DNA of 28,182 nucleotides from Spirogloea muscicola (lineage: Eukaryota; Streptophyta; Zygnematophyceae; Spirogloeales; Spirogloeaceae), in assembly GCA_009602725.1 (NCBI GenBank), contig WELB01000053.1:51276-79457 (forward strand). The letters run 5' to 3'. This document shows, one piece after another, positions 1-9,779 of this stretch. Position 1 is the first letter of the stretch, and each line of letters opens with the position of its first letter. The notes under the pieces are model-generated. The model saw only the letters and a list, made by a program, of their open reading frames with translations, was not told the DNA's origin and ran no database searches. The position numbers and the translations under genes were made by a program.

Positions 1-150
1 TTCTGTTACTTAGCGCTTCCCCTGGCCCCCTTCTCGTACTCTGTTCATTCTTTTTCGGGCTGGTTGTTCCAGCCCCTATTCTCAATGGGCGAGCACTTTC
101 TTCTTTATTTCTTTTTGTGCTTGTTTTTCTTAGCGCTTCCCCTGGCCCGT
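1..150 (+). repeat. Family B retroelement 3' tail, two partial copies
   Basis: The stretch matches the tail that follows the family B ORF end at 16735-16870. It has the TTAGCGCTTCCCCTGGCC block, a CT-rich spacer, the hairpin GGGCTGG (57-63) / CCAGCCC (69-75), and the CAATGGGCGAGCACTTTC end. A second truncated copy restarts near 120. No coding part remains. These look like 5'-truncated non-LTR insertions or tandem tail duplications. Confidence 0.7.
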
Positions 151-239
151 GTTACAGAGCGTTGCAATCTGCTATAGTCTATGTAGATCTTTAGATGTGC
201 TTGCCTTTGTGCTTGGCCTTTTGGCCTACGTTTGTTTCA

Positions 240-330
240 GATACACGAAGTTCTTTCTGGCCCCCTTCTCGACCTTTGTTCGTTCTTTTTTGTGCTGGCT
301 TTCCAGCCCCTATCCTCAATGGTCGAGCCT
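240..330 (+). repeat. Family B tail fragment
   Basis: A diverged copy of the family B tail with CTGGCCCCCTTCTCG, a GTGCTGG/CCAGCCC hairpin remnant and CCTATCCTCAATGGTCGAG. It runs straight into the family A remnant that follows, so two families are stacked in the same orientation. Confidence 0.6.
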
Positions 331-334
331 TTCA

Positions 335-490
335 GCACTTTCTTTCTCTTCCTCCCCTCAGCTCACCTGACTTTCTACTGCTGACACGGGGGAGTAGCCC
401 TGTCTGCCTAGCCTGTGGCTACGTCAACCACCTGTATGCATCTGGCTGGCGTTTCACAGCCGATTGTTTAGTATCAGCAGCCGCATTCGT
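335..490 (+). mobile_element. Family A retroelement 3' end (5'-truncated)
   Basis: Only the last codons of the family A ORF remain (L-P-P-L-S-S-P-D-F-L-L-L-T-R-G), followed by the tail TGTATGCATCTGGCTGGC...CAGCCGATT...ATCAGCAGCCGC. The fuller copy at 9780-10456 ends its ORF with TAT-TGA. Here a small deletion after CGG-GGG removes that stop and the frame continues into the RWP-RK gene. The tail ends about 190 bp before the RWP-RK ATG. Confidence 0.7.
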
Positions 491-677
491 CTACTGGAGG
501 GCAGCTGCCTGGAGCCTGCGCGCCCGCACCGCGGTACGTCCGAGCCTCGCGGCGCCGCCCCTCAGCCGCCGTCTCGCGTGCAGCCGCCCGCGCCGGGCGG
601 CGGCCGCGGCCGCAGCCGCCGGCGACGGGGACGGTGGCGCTGGCCGTTGGCGGCGGTGCAGCGCGCAGCGAGCGGCG

Positions 678-2230
678 ATGCCGCGCAAGTCGCAGATCCC
701 GTTCGAGGAGGTGGAGAAGGTGTTCGGCCTGCCGATCGCCGAGGCCTGCAACATCCTCGGTCGGCGCCGCGGCCCTAATCCCTAAACCATATACCCTAAA
801 GCCCTTAACCCTTACCCCCCTCCTTGGCCTGCCGCTGCAGAGCTGATTGCTGTGGCCTGGCGATGGCCTGCTGTTGTTTGCCGGCTGCTGAGACCCGCTC
901 CACCGCTTGGCTCTGCCGCTGCGGCGTGCCCAGGCATGCAGATATGGACGCTCAAGAAGGTCTGCCGCGACAACGGCTTCCCGCGGTGGCCCTACCGCAA
1001 GGTAAGGGGCTGTTGACTGCTGGCCATGCTGAGTCTGCCAAGTTCCGCGGCACCGCCTTCTAGCTCTGCGATGAACGCTCACGCGTTTTGCAATATCTGC
1101 TGTGAATCGTGCTTTCAGCTCCAGAAAGGCATGACAATGGAGCAGATCAAGGAAGAGTTTGCCCCACAGATTGCAGCCGCAAAGGCAAGGAAGGCTGCCG
1201 CAGCGGCAGCCCGTCTTGCCCGTGCTGCACCACCACCGCCGGCACCGGCGGCTGCGTCCCAAGTTGCTCACATTTTGTAAATCACGTGCAGGCTTACCCT
1301 TCTTCCTAATTCTGAACCCAAATTCAGGGAATGGTCCGATGTCTCTCATGCTTTCCTGCTCAAAGTTAGTCCCCAATGGGTTGCTGTTTTTGCTCTTTCT
1401 TGTCAACCCTCATGGTGTCAGGGGCCTGCTTTTGACCTGATTGTGAATAAGCATGGACCATCCTACTTGTTGTGTGGCCGTGTCTCAGTCTGCTACGCTA
1501 GCTCCATCTTGCCGTGTATCAGCCTCATTCATGTAGCTGGAAAAATGGACGCTGTGGTTGCTGGATGAGAGCTTGCATTGTGAGCTTTGCGCTGGACGAA
1601 CGTGCGATTTCAATGTATGCTGCAAATGCTGGACTGAGCACTGGAGCTCCTAATCAATGAGGCCGTGTCATCCGCAGGTCCAATCAAGCATCCCCCGCGC
1701 CTCCTCCCTCATCAGTGCCCCAGACGCTGAAGGCAAGGTTCAGCCCGCAAGGATTCCCATATCCATACCCTGTCCCGCTTGCCGCCGCTACCCAGCGGAA
1801 GCTGCGCATCGAGGCGACTCGGGCAGGGTGCGCGTACCTCTCAGACTTTGAGCTCGGCTTCCCTGTGGAGGGTCTTGTGAGGACCTTCACCAACAGGTGG
1901 TGGGGTATATCAAGTAATCCAGAGGACGTCACAGCAGAGGCGACCAGCCGGGATAATGCCGGCGCTGGTGACTTGGACTTAAGCCAAGGCCTCCTACCAA
2001 GCAACCAGGATGAAGCTGATGCAATGCTTAGGACTGAGGATTTGGATCGTTCCTTGACATCACTCGCGAGTGCAAGGGCGAGAGCGGCTCACTATAGCAG
2101 CTGCCGTGCACAGCTAGCTCTGCAAGCCTCTCGTTTGGAGCCTCTGAGTGCTCGAGAGAGGACGATCCTGCAATTTGTATTTGGCAATCACTTGCCCACT
2201 CATTCGTGGACGGCATTGAGCACCTCATAG
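678..2230 (+). CDS. RWP-RK domain transcription factor
   Basis: Predicted nuclear DNA-binding protein of the plant RWP-RK family, whose members control nitrogen responses or gametogenesis. My model joins 678-759, 934-1001, 1119-1276 and 1678-2230, giving 286 aa; phases match at each junction and the stop is TAG. The RWP-RK domain lies at the extreme N-terminus (about residues 5-65): IPFEEVEKVFGLPIAEACNILG, then LKKVCRDNGFPRWPYRK with the signature at about 45-50, then an Ala/Lys-rich helix. Exons 1 and 2 join inside the domain and restore the family spacing. The C-terminal part is low complexity with no domain I recognise; its weakest junction is the TTTT|GTAAAT donor at 1277. The ATG at 678 is chosen because it directly precedes the domain, but the frame is open upstream from an ATG at 195, through a retroelement tail. 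The subfamily (RKD or NIN-like) cannot be assigned; the lack of a PB1 domain and the short length favour RKD-like. Confidence 0.85.
773..812 (+). repeat. Short degenerate telomere-like repeat in intron 1
   Basis: CCCTAAT, CCCTAAA and a second CCCTAAA with degenerate spacers lie just inside RWP-RK intron 1 (donor at 760). CCCTAAA/TTTAGGG is the plant and trebouxiophyte telomere unit. There are only two exact units plus variants, so this may be a relic or chance. Confidence 0.45.
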
Positions 2231-2640
2231 CGACTTCGCTTTCCTTATGTCTCGAGATCTTCCGCAATCTTTGCCAGCTCTTACCAATCACAGTGTACAG
2301 CAGTCATGTTTGTGAAGACCTTATGGCAACGCCTTGTGCACTACCACTGTTCACGGCTGTTGCAATACTAGCTTACATCTGCTCCAGCTCTCCTGTTACA
2401 GTAGGGGCCTGAGTCCTAGTCTTACATCAAAAATGCAAGACGCCTTAGCGAATTGCACTGGGGTGTCCACCCAACCTCCTTGGTGGCCCTTCCATGCGCC
2501 GACGAGTGGGTGCCTAACAGCATGGCAAGCAGATTGAGCAAGCTCTACCTTGTATTGTCACCATTGTGACCCGACTGTCAGAGCGAATAACTCTTCCACT
2601 GCAGCAACTCCAAGCTCTGCCTTGCTGCGGTGTTCTCGTG
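2231..2640. other. 3' flank of the RWP-RK gene, nothing recognised
   Basis: No open frame with protein-like character and no repeat match was seen. It presumably holds the 3' UTR and intergenic DNA. Confidence 0.5.
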
Positions 2641-2815
2641 TCTAGCTGTGTGCTTTTAGGCGCCTTCCGGCTCTTTGGACCTTGTCCATTCTTTTGGGCT
2701 GGCCGTTTCCAGCCCCTCCTTTTTCCTTTTGTAAGGCCTCCCTTTCAATTTCACGCGCACCGCGCGCCTTCTCCCTTTTCCCAGCCCCTACCTCCTATGG
2801 GGGAGCACTTCTTTT
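2640..2815 (+). repeat. Composite retroelement tail, forward
   Basis: The tail has GGACCTTGTCCATTC, the hairpin GGGCTGG (2696-2702) / CCAGCCC (2709-2715), then a block GGCCTCCCTTTCAA...CGCGCACCGCGCGCC that recurs at 15944-15985. It ends CCAGCCCCTACC...GGGGGAGCACTTC. It abuts an inverted copy at about 2816. Confidence 0.6.
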
Positions 2816-2995
2816 GAAGAAAGTGCTCGCCCATTGAGGATAGGGGCTGGAAAAGCCAGCCCAAAAAAGAATGAACAGAGTACGAGAAGGGAGAAGGCGC
2901 GCGGGGCGCATAAAACGAAATGGAGGCCATTTCAAGCCGATTGTTCAGGCAGAGTCTAGGGCAAGGGGGCCAGGGGAAGCGCTAAGAAACTGACA
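2816..2995 (-). repeat. Family B tail, inverted
   Basis: Reverse-strand copy that starts at the AAGTGCTCGCCCATTGAGG end, has the hairpin GGGCTGG (2844-2850) / CCAGCCC (2856-2862), and continues into an inverted GAGAAGGCGCGCGG block. It meets the forward copy tail to tail, giving an imperfect palindrome around AGCACTTCTTTTGAAGAAAG. Confidence 0.6.
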
Positions 2996-3110
2996 AGTGC
3001 TCGCCCATTGAGAGTAGGGGCTGGAAAGTCCAGCCCAAAAAAGAATCAACAAAGGACAAGAAGGGGGCCAGGGGAAGCGCTAAGAAAGAAGAAAGTGCTT
3101 AGGTTTAGGG
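2996..3110 (-). repeat. Family B tail
   Basis: Another reverse copy with GTGCTCGCCCATTGAGAG, the hairpin at 3018-3036 (GGGCTGG/CCAGCCC) and GGGGCCAGGGGAAGCGCTAAG. Its outer end fuses to the neighbouring tails, so the cluster is a chain of tails. Confidence 0.65.
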
Positions 3111-3168
3111 CTAAGAAAGCACTCCAGGAGCACCGGCCGGTTGGGCTCTCGGGCAAGGAGGAAAGTGC

Positions 3169-3240
3169 TTCAGACTTGTCAATTTTTTTGGGCTGGCCTT
3201 TCCCAGCCACCAGTCAATCTGGCCGCGCTTCCTCTGAGGA
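3169..3240 (+). repeat. Family C tail
   Basis: Forward copy of the tail ending CCAGCCACCAGTCAATCTGG-CCGCGCTT, matching 27818-27890 and, inverted, the array at 27395-27590. It is wedged between reverse-strand family B tails. Confidence 0.6.
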
Positions 3241-3370
3241 AAGTGCTCGCCCATTGAGGATAGGGGCTGGAAAAGCCAGCCCAAAAACGAATGAACAGAG
3301 TACGAGAAGGGGGCCAGGGGAAGCGCTAAGAAAAACAAGCACACAAAGAAACAAAGCAGCTACGAATTAC
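3241..3370 (-). repeat. Family B tail belonging to the adjacent ORF remnant
   Basis: Directly follows, on the minus strand, the family B ORF stop near 3371. It has the GTAGCTGCTTTGTTTC and TTAGCGCTTCCCCTGGCC blocks, and the hairpin at 3264-3282. This copy and the one at 16735-16870 define the tail as the element's 3' UTR. Confidence 0.7.
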
Positions 3371-3770
3371 TCAGTGACCCCTGCTAAGCAGCCGCAGATG
3401 AGACGCTAGGCTCCTGGAAGTGGGTCCCCTGGCCAGAGCCAGAGGCAGCAGCGAGGGCTCTGCCGGCACCCTATCCTCACTGGGCGAGCACTTCCTGCCG
3501 GCACGAAGGTGCAGGTGCAGCGCGCGGACCATAGACCTCTGCAGCGAGACGGCCAGGCGCATGCGATACACTTGCGCCAGCGACCCGGCTGCAGGAAAGT
3601 CTACCTGCTCCCCATGGAAGAGACGGGCGATGGTGTGGCGGGCGAGCTGGGTGAGCAGCTCGAGCCACCGAGCGCCCAGCGCCCCATGGGTGTCAATTGC
3701 CAACAGGAAGAACTCGTCTTCCCGCGGATGGTCGGCGTCTTCTTTATCCCCCGTCCTTCCAGATGTTCCA
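3371..3770 (-). pseudogene. Retroelement ORF C-terminal remnant, family B
   Basis: The minus-strand frame reads DHPREDEFFLLAIDTHGALG, then R-M-R-L-A-V-S-L-Q-R-S, and ends L-R-L-L-S-R-G-H-stop. It parallels the family C copy at 15990-16375 (DHPVGDEFIPLAVDVHGAFG, R-M-R-L-A-V-S-M-Q-R-S, L-L-S-R-G-Y). Between H-L-R-A-G and the end, about 30 nt match the tail's own CGCCCANTGAGGATAGGG segment instead of the expected A-L-A-A-A-S-G coding, so the copy is rearranged. No reverse transcriptase domain is present. I infer a 5'-truncated non-LTR element; the fragment alone cannot prove the class. Confidence 0.6.
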
Positions 3771-3951
3771 AAACCAGTACCAGGTCCCCTTCTGCAACCA
3801 TCTGTAGCAGCAACTCACTCCTGTGACAGAAGAGCTTCGTCTATTTGAAACAAACGCCAAAATGGCCAAGTACAAAGGCAAGCACATCTAGCGACGTACA
3901 TCACCCACAGCAGATTGACCCGCTCAGTAATCACGGGTTGATACATAAAAG
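3771..3951. other. Spacer between retroelement remnants
   Basis: No gene or repeat match was recognised. Confidence 0.4.
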
Positions 3952-4230
3952 GAAAGTGCTCGCCCACTGAGGATAGGGGCTGGAAAAGCCAGCCCAAAAA
4001 GAATGAACTACGAGAAGGAGGCCAGGGGAAGCGCTAAGGAAAACAAGCACACAAAGAAACAAAGCAGCTACGAAATATGAAGGCCGCTAATCGATGCCTG
4101 AAAATACGAGATGGCAGACGAAGCCCTTCTGCCACCATCTACCTGTGACAGAAGGTACTCGCCCCTTGAGAAGAGGGGCTGGCAAAGCCAACCCAAAAAG
4201 AATGGACAATGTTCAAAGCCAAAGAAAGAG
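3952..4230 (-). repeat. Family B tails, reverse, one good and one diverged copy
   Basis: The first copy (3952-4075) carries the AAAGTGCTCGCCCACTGAGG end and the hairpin at 3977-3995, then GGAAGCGCTAAGG and AAACAAAGCAGCTACGAA. The second (about 4140-4230) is diverged, with a GGGCTGGCAAAGCCAACCC hairpin in which one arm has a mismatch. Confidence 0.6.
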
Positions 4231-4420
4231 GTGCTGAAAAAGGACTACACTACAAAGTGCAAGACGGTGCAGAGGGAGATGCAGATGGCTGCTCAGTATC
4301 CACGTGTGAGCAACAGCAGATCAGAGTAACTCGGAGCAGGAGAAGCGGCACTCTGCCGAGACCCGGAAGCAGCAGCCATAGCACGGCCAGCCCGCGCGTG
4401 GACCGCATGAGCCAAAGAGC

Positions 4421-4450
4421 GCCAATGGGATGACAGGTCATCCCATTGGC
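4421..4450. repeat. Perfect 13-bp inverted repeat
   Basis: GCCAATGGGATGA (4421-4433) and TCATCCCATTGGC (4438-4450) are exact reverse complements around a CAGG loop. The arms place a CCAAT motif and its reverse ATTGG head to head, about 220 bp before the CS-ankyrin-TPR start codon. It could be a promoter element, a hairpin or a footprint of a small transposon. Confidence 0.7.
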
Positions 4451-4499
4451 ACTGAACTTAGCACGAGGCAGCATACACTGCCCATCAGTCTCTCTGCTC

Positions 4500-4541
4500 A
4501 CAGTTTACAGCCGATTCTTTAATATCAGCAGCCGCATTTCA
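4500..4541 (+). repeat. Family A tail, terminal fragment
   Basis: CAGTTTACAGCCGATTCTTT-AATATCAGCAGCCGC matches the extreme 3' end of the family A tail seen at 10430-10450 and, inverted, near 20517-20560. Only about 40 bp remain. It ends about 130 bp before the next start codon. Confidence 0.65.
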
Positions 4542-4671
4542 CAGTGTGCTTTGGTGCAGCCAGAAGTATGTTGGCTGGAGTTGCCTGAGCGGCCCAAAGG
4601 GTGCGGGATGTCCATGACCATCCTCCACGCTCCTCAGAGAGCCTGACGTCGATCTGGAACAAGGCCCCTCC

Positions 4672-7600
4672 ATGGCTGCTGCGCTGGGCAAAATCTTCCA
4701 CGACGGCGACGACGAAGTGGAGGTGGTGCTGGCGCTGCCGACGGGGCCGCCGGCGGTACGAGCCGCCGACGTGGACGTGGACACCACGGCGACGTCGCTG
4801 CAAGTGCGCCTGCGCGGCGAGCCGCTGCTGGACGCCGGGCCGCTCTACGAGGCCGTGCGGCCGGGCCGGACGACGTGGTACCTCGACGACGGCGGCCGGA
4901 GCCTCGTCGTCACGCTGCAGAAGGCCGCGCCGGCCCGCCGGTGGCCCGCCCTGACGGACCGCGAGGCGCTGGACCTCCGGTTTCCGCCGTCTCCTCCTGC
5001 CCAGGCTCCACCAGCCAAGGCCGGCGGAGATATAGATGGCGGGGCGGCGGTTGCCGAGCGGGCCAAAGTAGACAGCTTGCTGCGCGCTGCACAGGACGGC
5101 AGCCTGCAGGCCTTCAAAGGTGAGCTGCCACAGCTGCCTGGTTATGAGAATTGCTGTTAGGTGTTAAAGATCAAGACGTTCGATTCACCATCGAAGAGAG
5201 TTGATGCACTTGTCCTACGAGCAGAGTAGAGGCCTCAATGACATGTCTACGACTTTAACAACTACAAGGGGGAGACTCGAGGACTCCAAGAGGTGACTAC
5301 TGTGAGCTCCAAATGAGCGCCCAGCTCTCAGCAGGCAGCTGATTGAGCCACTCAGAGCAGCCATTAGGCTGACAGACATGATGCTGTTGCATGAGCCCCC
5401 CCTAACAACATGTCACAATCAAATCGGTATGGGAATCTTGAGGCAGGGTTTAGTATATATAGTAGGTCTCTGAGTTTTGGGGTACTCAGAATCTTCAAGC
5501 ACACAATCCTAAGCCCCGGTATCAGCTACTTGGCTGCAGACGCCGTTCAAGCTCTCTGCAGCGAGGGCGATGACGTTGTGGAGACAATGATTGGAGTGAA
5601 AGACGCCAATGGGCGCACCGCGCTCCACTTTGCGGCAGGCCAGGGTCGCATGGAAATCCTTGAGCACCTGCTGGACGAGCTTCGCACTCCCGCAGACATT
5701 CCGGATGCAGAAGGTAAGCCACATCATTGTCCTTCGCCAAGCCTCTTCACTTCTAGCCAAAGGCACACTGTACAATAACAGGACTTCTAGGGAGAGTCAT
5801 CTGTCGCTCTTTCACGTTGAAAATTTTCCATCTAGTTATAACTCAAAAGTGAGACTTCAGATGCTCTTAAAAACACAAGCCTCTGTGAGCTCTTGTGGTC
5901 TGCAATATCCCATAGTTGCTTAGGTTTAGCGTTTAGAATTCAGGTGTAGTTGCAGTGAAGTTGCTTAGGTGATGGACGGATACCTTGGTTCCAGGTGATA
6001 CGCCTCTCATACATGCAGCACGGAATGGGCACGTGGCTGCTGTTAAAGCCCTGCTCGAACACCAGGCAGCTGCATCAACAAGCAACCCCAACTCTGGAGC
6101 TTCCGCCATCCATCACGCTGCTGGTTGCGGTCAGCACCCACCCTGTCTCCTCTTGGTTCTGTTCCGTTCCCTGGATTTTGTACTGGCGCTTGCATGTTGC
6201 TGGGAGTTACATCGGAGCCTTCAGACCTCTGGCTACATGAGGATGCTTGGCAGGACTGTAGTGATATGTTGCCTTGATTGCCAGGTAGCATTCGAGTTTT
6301 GTTAGGAGGAGCCGTAGTTGTGCTTGCAAAGCTCTCATGAGGTTTACCTGCAGTGCTCTTGCGCAGGCTCCAGAGAGTTGGTTGAGCTGCTGCTTGACAG
6401 GGGAGTTGATGTGAACGCATGCAGCGACGCTGGAAGCCCTCTTCTCTGGGCATGCGGGAACGGGCACGACGATGTTGCAGTTGGGCTTCTTGACAGGAGT
6501 GCTGACTGTAACGTGGTCAACTCAGACTCTGTCAGCGCCTTACTCATCTCTGCGGCTGCCGGCCACACTGCGTTGGTCAAGCTCCTCCTCTCTGTGAGTT
6601 TGGCTTGCCCTTGCAATTCACAGTAGGTTTGTATGGAAGCGGAGCACACTATGATATGACAGGAGCTTTCTGCTTGTCCTGCTAGAGTGAAAACAAGAAC
6701 ACCTGAGTGGTATAGAAAGTTTAGGAAGGACTTGCTCATCTGGTTGCACTGCACTGTCAAATCACAGCATGGGGCAAATCCAGGTGTGAGAGCCACCGGG
6801 AGGGTGACTCCACTCCATGTGGCTGCTGAGCAGGGCAACATTGACATAGTGAATGCCCTGCTGGATGCTGGGGCAGATCCCAACGCACTTGATGATGTGG
6901 GTTGAGCTCATTGTCTTACTTACCTTCAACTTTTCTCAGGATATTATAGGCGCAAATGTATATTGCAACGCATGTTGTGCCCTGCTCTCTACATCAGTAT
7001 TTGCCTTGAGAGGAATGGCAGATCCTTGATATGAGGTGCACTGGAGGTTTGGCCGTTGCTGACTTTCTATAATTAGAGATAGTCACAGATGCGTAATCAA
7101 GTCTAAGGCTGACAGCTGGGTCTGCTTGCACTCGTCGTTCAGGAGGGCGCTATGCCTCTTACGGCAGCTACTGCTCAAGGCTGCTCCGAAGTGGTGCACC
7201 GGCTCCTTCCTCTGACATCGCAGAAATGCTTACCTCCAGTATTGTCCTCGGATGCCTTGGTGGAAGGGGCTCAGCATCCCGCCTTCCAGCAAAGGAGCAC
7301 CTTGGACGGTGATGAGAAGAATGTTGACGTGGGCGCTGATAGCCCGGCGACTAGCCATCCTCTCACGGTGCTTCAGCAAACCTTTTGGCTTGCTGGTAAA
7401 GTGATGAATAAGCTACGTGAGCAAGTCTCTTGAGATCCACCATAAAGCTCGAGATGCTGCAAATAGCAAGACCTAGAGAGGAAGGAGTGATTTAGGTTGT
7501 TCGCACTAGGTCAGGCAATGTGGAAGGGCAAGACAACACATTGAGCCAGAAGTATTGAAACAAACATCATATGCTGGTCCTGATTGCCAGCTCAAGAAGG

Positions 7601-8680
7601 CAGGACTTGCACTGGAGGCCAAGCAGCGGGCAGATGAGGAGTTCAAGAGGAGGAACTTCCAAACGGCCTTGGATGCCTACACTCAGGCAGGTCTTCTCGT
7701 GAATTCCTGATTGATGTATTGCTATAGCATGTTGAGAGCAAATAAATGCACTAGCCCATTGAGAGCATATAACAAGTTGTTTGCCAGTGGTACACCTTCC
7801 TATCCTCAACCGGTGCTTGTCGAAACGTTGATGTGTGGCAGGCTATTGAGCTTGATCCAGAAAATGCAACCCTATATTCAAACCGGAGCTTGTGCTGGAT
7901 GAGGCTTGACCAGGCCGAGCAGGCCCTTGCTGACGCCCAGGATGCCAAGAGGTTGCGGCCTGATTGGTCGAAGGCTGCATACCGACTTGGCAGGGCCCTT
8001 CGGCACCTCCTGGTGAGCTGGCTATCGTGGCATGCTCAGTAGGACGTCTCACGTTAGCTTTCACAGCTACCTGTGATGATGGACATCTTAGACACTATGA
8101 TTTTCTTTGCATATCTCAGCGGGTTGGTTTGTTTGAGTTGAAATTTGACATAGCTGCCCACAGAAACATGCACATCTGATTGTCATGTTGAAAACTAGCT
8201 AACACGTTTCTTGGTACCATCATAGATAGGGAAAGCTTTCGCGGATCATGTGAACAGGGAAGGATCTATTCCAACTGCTGTTGATTATGAAGCAGTAACT
8301 GTTCAAGAATGATATCTCCGGCACTGTCTTTCTTGCCTGCAGCGTCACGAGGAGGCTGCTAATGCCTTCTTTGAGGGAGTGCAGCTTGATCCAGAAAACG
8401 TGGAGATGGCTCAGTGCTTCAGGTACATATCATGAATGGATAAGTGAGAGGTCATTACATGGCAATAATGATTTAGTTTGCTTAGATAGAAAGTGTTGGA
8501 TAGATATTGTAGATGTATTTCCTTCACATAAGTCGATGCTTTCTCCTTTTAAGGGGGAATGCTGTAGCTCCCTAGACCGAGCTGCTCATATATGCAACTT
8601 GAATTTCTCGCAGGGAGGCTGTTGAAGCAGGACGGGCTGCCCATGCCTTTCACGAGGAGGCCAGCCAGGCAGTCCCCTGA
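4672..8680 (+). CDS. CS-domain, ankyrin-repeat and TPR protein
   Basis: Probable cytosolic scaffold or co-chaperone-like protein. Exons 4672-5119, 5540-5713, 5995-6129, 6367-6593, 6768-6896, 7143-about 7400, 7591-7686, 7842-8012, 8343-8422 and 8614-8680 give 594 aa with consistent phases. Residues about 15-95 resemble a CS/p23 (Hsp20-like) fold: VEVVLALP, L-Q-V-R-L-R-G-E-P-L-L-D, TTWYLDDG, R-R-W-P-A-L. About seven ankyrin repeats follow (about 150-400), for example GRTALHFAAGQGRMEILEHL and VTPLHVAAEQGNIDIV. A TPR block occupies about 462-585 (AIELDPENATLYSNRSLCW, GVQLDPEN). The ankyrin-TPR half matches a plant family I recall, down to LLPLTS and the REAVEAGR C-terminus. The donor ending exon 6 is uncertain (7238, 7259 or 7400 all keep frame). 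The intron after exon 7 needs a GC donor. The exact function is unknown. Confidence 0.88.
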
Positions 8681-9429
8681 CGGTAGATAATCTGAGGTGA
8701 TGCAACGTTTTGGCGTCTTGTTTCAACATTCGCAGTGCGCGGCAAGTATACGGTGCAGCAGGGAGACTGAAGCAGGCATCGCTTTGGTGCATTGCTTTGG
8801 TATAGTCCTTGATATGGTCTCTCATGACAGCCTCGACGTCCCTTCAGTGCGGCATACAGGAAGTAAAAGTAAGCAGCTACTGAGATTTGAGAGGCATATG
8901 CAAGACCTAAAATTTTTGGAAAGAAGGGTACATCGACCTGGTAGCTTTGGAGCTGAAGCTGAATCGTTAGGGGCAGTGCAGAGCATCAACAGCTGATAGG
9001 ATCAGTACGCAGGCAGATCTCCGACTGCGGCAGAGGTGCAAGTTGCTGCCACTTGAATGCACAATGCACAGTAGCTCAGGGCTGGGGCAAGGTGAGGTAT
9101 GGGAACGGCTGGAGAATGTGGTGCAAGGCTTTGAGAGGCTAGCCACATATCAAAGGCGGCTTCCTCTGCATTGCTGAGTGTCGGGGCCCGCTACGTACTC
9201 TGTACTCAATAAGTGCCAACACATAATGCACTGTCACCTCCCGGGTGCAGAGCTTGTTAGGCGGCATCCCTTGGCAATGCTGGTGGCCTTTCGGTGCTGC
9301 GCACTATCTTGCCATGGTCAGCCAAAGCCGGACTGTACCTTCGTCGCTCCTGGATGGTTGAATCAGGAAAAGCGTAATCCACTCTCATCAGTCAGACCCA
9401 CTACGTCCTACATAAGGAGGCGATGGCCG
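8681..9429. other. 3' flank of the CS-ankyrin-TPR gene
   Basis: No coding pattern, RNA gene or repeat family was recognised. Open frames here lack protein-like composition. Confidence 0.5.
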
Positions 9430-9610
9430 TGAAGGAAAGGGGCTCTGTCAAAGGTGAAGAGGGCTGTGGAAGCCAGCCCACAAAGAGTGGACAAGGTCCA
9501 AAGGGCCCGACAGGCGCTAACCACACAGGCATGCAAGTAGATACAGCGACTGGGAGCTTAGAAACCTCAAAGCAGGGCTGTGAAATGCCAGCCCGAAAGA
9601 CTGAACGTAT
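9430..9610 (-). repeat. Family C-like tails, reverse, two diverged copies
   Basis: Two reverse segments carry hairpin variants GGGCTGTGGAAGCCAGCCC (9461-9479) and GGGCTGTGAAATGCCAGCCC (about 9576). The first adjoins the inverted GACAAGGTCCAAAGGGCC motif seen forward near 2680-2690. The inner hairpin pair G-C has changed to G-T in both. Confidence 0.55.
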
Positions 9611-9779
9611 AGTGAACGCTTCTAGCCAGTGGCCAACAAGACCGAATCCTGCCCTCGAGCTGCGCAGCGCGGTGGCCAGGGAAGGGTTTTCTCACCATGG
9701 CTCACTCGCTGGCGGAGCAAAGAATCCGATGTCAGACCAGAAGTCGATGGTCTGGAAGAACTCTGGACAACGGCAGTGC

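Noticed and set aside
474-1406. Long minus-strand open frame of 310 codons
   Set aside because: It is the GC-rich antisense shadow of RWP-RK exons and introns; composition is Arg/Ala-biased with no domain.
3100-3112. Single TTTAGGG-containing stretch in the tail cluster
   Set aside because: One unit only; not enough to call telomeric sequence.
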